64,000 nt of DNA, from assembly GCA_028285085.1 (NCBI GenBank), contig JANQQI010000022.1, forward strand, positions 1-64,000, read 5' to 3'. Made by a program: the position numbers and the translations under genes. Positions 26,355-33,150 of this stretch are shown here, piece after piece. This stretch comes from Saprospiraceae bacterium. GTDB lineage: Bacteria; Bacteroidota; Bacteroidia; Chitinophagales; Saprospiraceae. The notes under the pieces were generated by a model. That model did no database searches and had not been told where the DNA came from. It was given only the letters and a program-made list of their open reading frames with translations. Within the stretch, counting starts at the first letter, position 1. Each line of letters begins with the position of its first letter.

Positions 26355-26673
26355 TGTCGTAATTGTTAAAAGTAGACTATCTATACTGTATAAAGTGAAA
26401 GATGAAGATCAGCCATACAATGACCACCTGCTTCTCACACAGCTAAGGTAGACGGTCTTTTTATTAGAAAATGTAATGGTTAGGACATAAGCTCTAAGGT
26501 AAAAACTTTTATTTACCTTTGGCTATTATCCAAGAAGCTGTTGAACTTAGTTTAGTGATTAAAATAGACAGGATGTTTTTGTCAAATGAGGCTTTAAAAC
26601 AAAATATGACTAAGAGTGCATCATCTTGTAGTAATAAACTGAGTTAGAACAGCTTCCAAGTTCCATAAACTAT
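26355..26673. other. Intergenic region with hairpin and probable MITE
   Basis: This divergent spacer between the peroxidase-like gene and the pyrophosphatase gene holds a hairpin at 26496-26519 (AAGGTAAA / TTTACCTT). A 121-bp element with terminal inverted repeats and a 5-bp direct repeat lies at 26535-26655. The pyrophosphatase promoter must lie within or next to that element. Confidence 0.6.
26535..26655. mobile_element. Probable MITE (121 bp, terminal inverted repeats, 5-bp target duplication)
   Basis: The left end AAGCTGTTGAACTTAGTTT and the reverse complement of the right end (AAGCTGTTCTAACTCAGTTT) match over about 20 bases with one gap and a few changes. The element is flanked on both sides by CCAAG (26530-26534 and 26656-26660), as expected for a 5-bp target-site duplication. 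It encodes nothing. A non-autonomous element mobilised by a DDE transposase fits; no second copy was noticed in this window. Confidence 0.6.
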
Positions 26674-27279
26674 ATGAAACCACAACTCCTCTGCTGCCTA
26701 CTTTTAGGACTTTTGGCCTGCCAGCCAGCCGTTCAGCAAGTTAACTGGAAAACACTCGGCGCCAAGACTGAAAAAGGGTATAACGCCGTGATTGAAATTC
26801 CGGCTGGCACGAATCACAAGATTGAGGTCAATAAAAACTCTGGTACTTTTGAAGTCGATCGTGAGGATGGCCGCGAACGGGTTATTGATTTTCTGCCTTA
26901 TCCCGGCAATTATGGATTTATTCCGGGCACCCTGATGGATAAAGCCCGTGGCGGTGATGGGGATGCCTTGGATGTGCTCGTGATTGCCGAAAGTGTGCCA
27001 ACCGGGCAAGCGATTGAGATCCAACCTATCGCGGCTTTGCAATTGCTTGATCAAGGCGAATTGGATACCAAAATCATCGCCGTACCAACGGATAGTAGTT
27101 TACAAGTGATGCACGCCGTCGATTTTGAAAGCTTTCTATTGGAATATAATATGGCCATGAATATCATTCAGGATTGGTTTTTGAATTACAAAGGATTAGG
27201 CAAGATGGAATTGCAGGGTTGGAAAGATGAGCTTTATGCGAAAGCAGAAATTGAAAAGTGGATGTTAAAATCTAAATAG
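26674..27279 (+). CDS. ppa: Family I inorganic pyrophosphatase, exported lipoprotein form
   Basis: The 201-residue protein is a family I pyrophosphatase (PPi to two phosphates, Mg-dependent). The core has VIEIPAGTNHKIEVN, LPYPGNYGFIPGT and the metal-binding acidic motif GGDGDALDVLV. Unlike the cytoplasmic enzyme, it starts with a lipoprotein signal (CCLLLGLLAC, lipid-anchor Cys16). The signature usually has Pro or Glu where this protein has Ala (DGDALD). It probably acts in the periplasm. Its ATG lies 18 bases after the right end of the probable MITE. Confidence 0.88.
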   Translation: MKPQLLCCLLLGLLACQPAVQQVNWKTLGAKTEKGYNAVIEIPAGTNHKIEVNKNSGTFEVDREDGRERVIDFLPYPGNYGFIPGTLMDKARGGDGDALDVLVIAESVPTGQAIEIQPIAALQLLDQGELDTKIIAVPTDSSLQVMHAVDFESFLLEYNMAMNIIQDWFLNYKGLGKMELQGWKDELYAKAEIEKWMLKSK

Positions 27280-27335
27280 AGTAGAAGAAGAGCGAAACAA
27301 ATTTTCGTGCTAATCTGTTCACAGGTTGTTTTAAT

Positions 27336-28613
27336 ATGGTTCGGAAGAAAATTTTAACTAAATCCGTGGCGACTTCTAAACAAGCCACTGCAACTGGTGC
27401 TCGCCAAAAGACGCGGGTCTCCATCTTCCACACTTGTGCGGATATCCCTCGTCTAGATTGGGAGGCTGCAGCGCCCAAGCACAATCGTTTTCTTCAACTC
27501 CCTTATCTGGAAGTAATCGAAGCGAACCCACCTCTGGGGATGCATTTTACTTATTTGCTTTTTTATCAACATCATCGGCCGATCGGCGTAGCGATTGGTC
27601 AAATCCAGTATTTTAAGGCAGATCGTAGTATCAATAAGAACAGGGAGGATAATCCTAATCCTTGTTTTTTTAACACCTTTGCCCGCTTTATCCGCGGCTT
27701 GGTGGCCAGCAAAGTGGAATTCAATGTATTGGTAGTCGGTAATTTGCTGCTCACCGGAGAACATGGTTTCTATTTTTCGCCGGAAGCGGTGAATCCCCAA
27801 CAAGCAATTCCAATTTTGGAAGAAGGTCTTGACATGTGTATGCAAGAACTAGATAAACGTAAGCAAAGACTATCGGGGATTTTAATGAAAGAATTCTATG
27901 ATACCAATCAGACGGTATCGCAGGGACTAAAGCAGCATGCTTATAATGAATTTACGATTCAGCCGAGCATGGTAATGGATTTACGCCCCGAGTGGAATGA
28001 TTTCAGTGATTATTTGACGGCTCTGCAATCAAAATACCGTGTACGCGTCAAGCGCGCCTTCAAAAAAGCAGACGGCATTGAAAAGCGAGAGTTGGATATT
28101 GACCAAATTGCACAGCATCTGGATCAAATCTATGAGCTATATCGCAGCATTGCCTCGAATTCCGGCTTCAATATGATCAATCTCAATAAGAATTACTTGC
28201 TAGAGTTGAAAAAAGCTTTTCCCGAGGACTTTTACTTAAATGGTTATTTCCTGAATGGTGAGTTGGTCGGGTTTTATACGACCTTATTTAATTATCGTGA
28301 AATGGAAGCGCACTTCCTGGGCTTCGATCAAGAGCTGAACCTGAAGCATCAGATTTATCTTAATATGCTGTATGATATGGTGCGAACGGGAATCGAAAAT
28401 AATGCAGAGCGCATCGTCTTTGCTCGTACGGCCTTAGAAATTAAAAGCTCAGTAGGTGCCGTTGCTCACGAAATGAATTGCTATTTGCGTCATCGCAACG
28501 CCTTTACCAACAATTTTGTTAATCCTATCCTGGAATATCTCCGACCGACGAAAGACTGGAAACCTCGGCATCCCTTTCGGGAAAATCGCCAAACGACCCA
28601 ATCCCTTTCCTAA
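27336..28613 (+). CDS. GNAT-fold (BioF2-like/FemAB-related) acyltransferase
   Basis: The 425-residue protein has the acyl-CoA N-acyltransferase fold best seen at about 215-390, with LQSKYRVRVKRAFKKADG, YFLNGELVGFYTTLFNYREMEAHFLGFDQ and ARTALEIKSSVGA. The C-terminal half resembles the BioF2-like acetyltransferase domain of FemAB-type proteins. It has a basic N-terminus but no signal peptide. The substrate is unknown; FemAB relatives add amino acids to peptidoglycan or polysaccharide precursors. Its stop overlaps by 4 bases the stop of the convergent gene at 28610. Confidence 0.78.
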   Translation: MVRKKILTKSVATSKQATATGARQKTRVSIFHTCADIPRLDWEAAAPKHNRFLQLPYLEVIEANPPLGMHFTYLLFYQHHRPIGVAIGQIQYFKADRSINKNREDNPNPCFFNTFARFIRGLVASKVEFNVLVVGNLLLTGEHGFYFSPEAVNPQQAIPILEEGLDMCMQELDKRKQRLSGILMKEFYDTNQTVSQGLKQHAYNEFTIQPSMVMDLRPEWNDFSDYLTALQSKYRVRVKRAFKKADGIEKRELDIDQIAQHLDQIYELYRSIASNSGFNMINLNKNYLLELKKAFPEDFYLNGYFLNGELVGFYTTLFNYREMEAHFLGFDQELNLKHQIYLNMLYDMVRTGIENNAERIVFARTALEIKSSVGAVAHEMNCYLRHRNAFTNNFVNPILEYLRPTKDWKPRHPFRENRQTTQSLS

Positions 28614-29824
28614 TCTTCTACTCTTCTTAGGCTACGACTGACTTGCTGCTGCGGTACATTCATCATGTTCCGGTTATTGAGGTAGTTTTGTTGCTCCAAA
28701 GTAGGCTCAATGACGGGCGCTGCATTTTGGTAGATCGTGGTGAAATTATTCAGATTCGTCTTTTGAATAATGACCTGATTGGGAAAATCAATATCCTGAT
28801 TTTCGAAAATAGCCAATTGTCCATTGTTCGATTTGAGGAGATACTGCACCGTTTGGCCGTCACCGTCCAGATCGGCGATGAAGTAAACATCGCTCCCAAT
28901 TTGCTGGATATTCATCCCTTCAACGAAGGTCGTTTTGCCATCGACCACTAAAAAGCCAGTACCTTTCAAAGTACGTGCATCGAGTTGCTGCCATTGCTCA
29001 ACGGAGATTTTGGCGTTGACGACGCCCTGCCATTTACCGAGTAACCACTGGAATTGAGAAAGGCCTTCTGCAACCGGCAAACCATTGACGACGGAGTTGT
29101 CTTGCGTTGAATTGAGCTGTGTTTCCCGCTTGGCGCGCGCCCGGCTAGCGGATAATTTCTCTGTAGCCGGTGCTTCTGCGATCTCATCCTTTGCTCCGGG
29201 CGCCTCCGCGTAACCATCCGCTTCGCTCAAGGCGTAACTGCTCACCACCACGTCTTCCACTTCATCCCCAATACCTGCGACTGCTTCGGTGGCGGGAGAC
29301 ATAAGCTCTGCAGTAGGCTCGGGCGTAGCTATTTCGCTGTCTAGCACTACAGGTGCCTGCTCAATGGTAGGAGTTGCTTCAGCTAGCAGTAAATCGGTAC
29401 TGGGGCTAAGATTTACGGGGCGTTCGGCACGGGCCATGAGGCGTTTACGCGGTTGTCCTTCCCGAATGGGATTCGCAAGCCGATCGTTGTATTTATTTTG
29501 GAACTCTACAATGTCGTAGAAACCACGTTCATTTTCCGGGCTGGTATTTAAATCTTCGACGACGAAGATGGCAGTAGGTGCATCAGCCGCAGCCATGTCC
29601 CCACTGGATACCGAGCGAAACATAAAGCTAATGACGGTAATCATGGCCACCAGTCCAACCACGGCGGCTACCAGGGAGAACAACCTGGGGAACTGCCGCC
29701 GGGGCCGCTGTCGATGCTGGTCGAGCCGCCGCTCCAGCCGATCCCAGGTGCGCGGCGATGGGCGCTCCTCCAGCTTGTGCTGATTATCCCGAAATAGGTC
29801 GAATATATCTTTAGGTTGTTTCAT
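28610..29824 (-). CDS. Single-pass membrane protein with DUF6265-like domain, possible anti-sigma partner
   Basis: This start gives 404 residues. The cytoplasmic N-terminus (FDLFRDNQHKLEERPSPRTWDRLERRL) is of the kind that follows ECF sigma genes. One transmembrane helix lies at about 48-69. A low-complexity Ala/Glu/Pro/Thr-rich linker (about 75-235) and a C-terminal domain with W-L-G-K-W and LDARTLKGTGFLVVDGKTTFVEGM, resembling DUF6265, complete it. It is third in the sigma operon, and the N-terminus plus helix suggest anti-sigma or signal-transducing function. The frame opens at a TTG at 29836; ATG at 29824 is preferred. Confidence 0.75.
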   Translation of the reverse strand: MKQPKDIFDLFRDNQHKLEERPSPRTWDRLERRLDQHRQRPRRQFPRLFSLVAAVVGLVAMITVISFMFRSVSSGDMAAADAPTAIFVVEDLNTSPENERGFYDIVEFQNKYNDRLANPIREGQPRKRLMARAERPVNLSPSTDLLLAEATPTIEQAPVVLDSEIATPEPTAELMSPATEAVAGIGDEVEDVVVSSYALSEADGYAEAPGAKDEIAEAPATEKLSASRARAKRETQLNSTQDNSVVNGLPVAEGLSQFQWLLGKWQGVVNAKISVEQWQQLDARTLKGTGFLVVDGKTTFVEGMNIQQIGSDVYFIADLDGDGQTVQYLLKSNNGQLAIFENQDIDFPNQVIIQKTNLNNFTTIYQNAAPVIEPTLEQQNYLNNRNMMNVPQQQVSRSLRRVED

Positions 29825-29909
29825 TTCTTTTGTCAAACAATTAGAATTGGTCGTTTGGTTGTTGATTAAAGCGATTTACTTTAAATCGTTACCTTTTATT
29901 TAAATCACT

Positions 29910-30542
29910 TCAGGGTGCTATATCCATGTAATAAAGGGCTTCCAGGAATTTCGTCTTCTGCTGGCTATCTTTTTCCTTCGTTTGTAATTCCTTTAGCACG
30001 CCTGCAATTTTTATCTTTTTCGCTGGGAGCTTATCTTTCCCTTTAGCGTGTGCAATCAAAAAGGTGGTAGCATTTTCCGTATCTCTCACTTCATAAACAT
30101 CATACTGATCGATTAACGGTATCATGGTCATGGTCGTAACCTCTCCGGTGACGATCGGTACCATTATAAAACCACTCAACGCAGAGTGAGAATCCGTGAG
30201 TGTTGGAATGCCTGTGATGATAGCATTCGAACTTAAGATGCCGTCACTTTGAGCATTTGAAGGCAGTAGATGTTGTGCTTTGTATTTCTGATAATTATCC
30301 TGTAGCTTATTTTCCAACTTTGCGATAATGGCAGTTTGATCTTCGGCTTTCAGTGCTGAGATTGACATTTCAAGAAAGAGCGACATACTTTGCTTACCGA
30401 TAAAAAGTCCTCCGACTTTACTGACTTCGGCTTTTGTAATCACACCGTCATTAGCGGTTGTAAAAAAATTATAGAATCTACCGCCATTATCCAGCGTAGC
30501 TGCTGCTGTAGTCAAATCTCGATATGGTTCAATCTTCTTCAT
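29910..30542 (-). CDS. Hypothetical protein, 210 residues, in sigma operon
   Basis: I do not recognise a family. It is soluble-looking with no signal peptide and repeated aliphatic/Thr stretches (GFIMVPIVTGEVTTMTMIPLID). It lies 8 bases after the ECF sigma stop and upstream of the membrane protein, on the same strand, so it is very likely co-transcribed with them. A role in controlling or responding to the sigma factor is inferred from position only. Confidence 0.7.
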   Translation of the reverse strand: MKKIEPYRDLTTAAATLDNGGRFYNFFTTANDGVITKAEVSKVGGLFIGKQSMSLFLEMSISALKAEDQTAIIAKLENKLQDNYQKYKAQHLLPSNAQSDGILSSNAIITGIPTLTDSHSALSGFIMVPIVTGEVTTMTMIPLIDQYDVYEVRDTENATTFLIAHAKGKDKLPAKKIKIAGVLKELQTKEKDSQQKTKFLEALYYMDIAP

Positions 30543-30550
30543 TCGTGTTA

Positions 30551-31081
30551 TTATCCAGTCATTCGTCCTGCTTTCACTAATGATTGCAGGCGTTTTTTTG
30601 CTAAAATCAATTGAGATTTTGAGGTATTGATACTGATGCCAAGAATTTCAGCAATCTCCCGATGTTTATACCCCTCGATAACGTAGAGGTTGAAAACCGT
30701 GCGATAACCCGTCGGCAGTCGATCCAATAAATTGAGTATATCCTGTGCCGCAAGTTCGTCTTCTACGCTGATTTCTGTCTTGATTTCAATATTGCTTACC
30801 TCGACCGTCATCTGAAAATTGTGTTGCTTGCGCAAGAACATTAAAGATTCGTTAACCACAATCCGACGGATCCATCCTTCAAAACTACCGTTGCCGTGAT
30901 ATTGATCAATCTTAGTCATCACCTTGAAGAAGGCCTCTATGAGCACATCTTCGGCGTCCTCCTGCTTGCGCAAGTAACGGCGGCATAAACCAAACATCTT
31001 AGGCGAATAGCGCTCGTAAAGCACTTGCTGGGCTTTTCGTTCCTGCCGTTGACAACCTTCTATGATCTCTTTTTCGGTCAA
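30551..31081 (-). CDS. ECF-type RNA polymerase sigma factor
   Basis: The 176-residue protein has sigma region 2 (YSPKMFGLCRRYLRKQEDAEDVLIEAFFKVM and WIRRIVVNESLMFLRK) and region 4 (LPTGYRTVFNLYVIEGYKHREIAEILGISINTSKSQLILAKKRL). It would direct transcription from a distinct promoter, perhaps of its own operon. The only usable start is TTG at 31081, as an in-frame stop lies 13 codons upstream and no ATG is available. A membrane protein two genes downstream is a candidate controller. Confidence 0.92.
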   Translation of the reverse strand: MTEKEIIEGCQRQERKAQQVLYERYSPKMFGLCRRYLRKQEDAEDVLIEAFFKVMTKIDQYHGNGSFEGWIRRIVVNESLMFLRKQHNFQMTVEVSNIEIKTEISVEDELAAQDILNLLDRLPTGYRTVFNLYVIEGYKHREIAEILGISINTSKSQLILAKKRLQSLVKAGRMTG

Positions 31082-31244
31082 ACTAGGTAGTTTCGATTTG
31101 TCTTTTGTACGTATAAATTACGCAAAAGATTGTTGTTTACTAACTCATTTATCATCATAGATGGGATTTCAGGGAATTTTGGTGCACGCTTTTGTGTTTT
31201 TTGGGAAATTTTCTGCCCGTATTCGGCGGGATATGATAAATCTA

Positions 31245-31252
31245 TATCTTTG
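31245..31252 (+). promoter_or_regulatory. Bacteroidota-type -7 box (TATCTTTG) upstream of lysA
   Basis: TATCTTTG fits the Bacteroidota -7 consensus TAnnTTTG exactly, 27 bases before the lysA ATG. The -33 TTTG expected about 19 bases further upstream is weak (TTCG). Confidence 0.4.
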
Positions 31253-31279
31253 TAAATCGACAAAAAACCTTAAACATTT

Positions 31280-32536
31280 ATGGAGCTTAATAATGGTCAA
31301 TATGCCCTCAGTGGTGGAGTGGATCCACTACAATTAGCAGAGCGTTACGATTGCCCTCTGTATGTCTACGATAGCGCAATTATGCAACGCCAGTATCATC
31401 GATTGCAAAAAGCTTTTAAAGTTAAGAAGCTCAAGATCAACTACGCATGTAAAGCTCTGACCAATATTAATGTGCTCCGCCTATTTCGTCAGCTGGGATC
31501 TGGACTCGATACCGTTTCTATTCAGGAGGTATGGTTAGGCTTGCAGGCGGGGTTTTCTCCCCAGGATATTATCTACACACCCAATTGTGTATCCTTAGAG
31601 GAGATCGGGATGGCTGTTGAAAAAGGGGTAAAGATTAATATTGATAATTTGTCTATCCTTGAGCAATTTGGACATGATTTCCCTAATGTCCCGGTTTGTA
31701 TTCGCGTGAATCCACATATCATGGCCGGGGGATCTTCCAAAATCTCCGTCGGACATATTGATTCAAAGTTTGGGATATCCATTCATCAAATGCCGCACGT
31801 GTTGCGGATCGTTGAAGCAACGGGTATTCAGGTTGAAGGTTTGCATATGCACACCGGCTCGGATATTCTTGATGCAGAAGTCTTTCTGCGGGGAGCGGAG
31901 ATTCTTTTTAACGCCGCGCATCACTTCTCGAATTTGGAATACATTGATTTTGGTAGCGGCTTCAAAGTCCCTTACAAGCCCAATGATATTAGTACTGATA
32001 TTGAGGATTTGGGTGAAAAACTATCGGAGCGCTTTAATGCTTTCTGTGCAGACTATGGCCGCGATCTTAGCCTTATTTTTGAGCCGGGCAAGTTCTTGGT
32101 GAGTGAAGCGGGCTATTTTTTGGCCAAAGTCAATGTCGTTAAGCAAACGACTTCTAATGTGTTTGCTGGTTTGGATTCGGGCTTAAATCATCTGATCCGG
32201 CCTATGTTCTACGATGCCTATCACCGGATCACCAATATCTCGAATCCAGCTGCGAAACCACGTATTTATACCGTAGTCGGCTATATTTGTGAAACGGATA
32301 CCTTTGGTGTAAATCGAAAAATTTCGGAAATCCGTGAAGGGGATATTCTTTGCTTTCACAATGCCGGTGCATATTGCTTTTCTATGGCCTCGAATTATAA
32401 TTCACGTTTCCGGCCAGCAGAAGTCTTAGTCCACAAAGGTCAGGATTATCTCATCCGTCGCCGGGAAACCATGGAAGATATCTTACGTAACCAAATGGAG
32501 GCCGAGTTTTTGACCGAAAAAATAAATGCCAGTTAA
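31280..32536 (+). CDS. lysA: Diaminopimelate decarboxylase
   Basis: The 418-residue PLP-dependent group IV decarboxylase makes lysine from meso-diaminopimelate. The PLP lysine is Lys58 in YACKALTN. Other landmarks are HMHTGSD (about 188), the FGSGFKVPY Gly loop, FEPGKFLV and the second-subunit Cys in CETDTFG. It is full length and cytoplasmic. It is followed by a phosphatase gene overlapping or 4 bases after its stop, then valS, all on the same strand. Confidence 0.93.
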   Translation: MELNNGQYALSGGVDPLQLAERYDCPLYVYDSAIMQRQYHRLQKAFKVKKLKINYACKALTNINVLRLFRQLGSGLDTVSIQEVWLGLQAGFSPQDIIYTPNCVSLEEIGMAVEKGVKINIDNLSILEQFGHDFPNVPVCIRVNPHIMAGGSSKISVGHIDSKFGISIHQMPHVLRIVEATGIQVEGLHMHTGSDILDAEVFLRGAEILFNAAHHFSNLEYIDFGSGFKVPYKPNDISTDIEDLGEKLSERFNAFCADYGRDLSLIFEPGKFLVSEAGYFLAKVNVVKQTTSNVFAGLDSGLNHLIRPMFYDAYHRITNISNPAAKPRIYTVVGYICETDTFGVNRKISEIREGDILCFHNAGAYCFSMASNYNSRFRPAEVLVHKGQDYLIRRRETMEDILRNQMEAEFLTEKINAS

Positions 32537-32540
32537 AGCC

Positions 32541-33140
32541 ATGCCGGATTATCTTCGTTATTCAATTATCGTTAGCTTATTCACGACCTTGATATTAGCT
32601 ACGTCTTGTCAGCCCAAATTGAGTGGCCGTTTTATAAGCACTGTCGAACCGACCCAGATTACGACTGCCGAAGGCAAAACTTACACGCTGCCTAAAGCGG
32701 ATGATAGTCAACAGATTATCTATCTGGTACGCCACGCCGAAAAGCAAAAGGGTGGGGGCGATCCTGAATTAACTTCAGACGGTACAGCACGTGCGGAGCG
32801 CTTGGCCAAAATTTTGGCGGATGTGCCACTCGACATGATCTACAGTAGCAAATACAATCGTACACGCGCTACTGCGGGACCTACGGCCGAGGCAAAAGGA
32901 TTGTCCATTACAAATTATAACCCTCGGAAGTTAGAAGAATTACGTGAACTACTTTTTGACCCAGCGAGTGCTAAAAAATATACTCTGGTAGTTGGGCATT
33001 CAAATTCAACACCCAATCTTATTAATCTTTTACTGGGTGAAGAGCGTTTTGCACATATTCCTGAAACGGATTACGATAATTTTTTCATTGTCGTACGTGA
33101 CGCCGAGGGGAACATTAACATCACCGATCTAAAATACTAA
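32541..33140 (+). CDS. Histidine-phosphatase superfamily lipoprotein
   Basis: This start gives 199 residues. A hydrophobic signal ends in LATSC (lipobox Cys24). The phosphoglycerate mutase-like fold follows, with the RHG-type motif YLVRHAEK and the second His in LVVGHSNST. It is a phosphatase, probably periplasmic, of unknown substrate. The frame opens at an ATG at 32526 inside the lysA end; the ATG at 32541 avoids the overlap and puts the signal peptide at the N-terminus. Confidence 0.85.
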   Translation: MPDYLRYSIIVSLFTTLILATSCQPKLSGRFISTVEPTQITTAEGKTYTLPKADDSQQIIYLVRHAEKQKGGGDPELTSDGTARAERLAKILADVPLDMIYSSKYNRTRATAGPTAEAKGLSITNYNPRKLEELRELLFDPASAKKYTLVVGHSNSTPNLINLLLGEERFAHIPETDYDNFFIVVRDAEGNINITDLKY

Positions 33141-33150
33141 AAGACACTAT

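Noticed and set aside
31078-31263. 61-codon minus frame upstream of the ECF sigma gene
   Set aside because: It lies in the divergent promoter region, overlaps the sigma start and the -7 box of lysA, and matches nothing.
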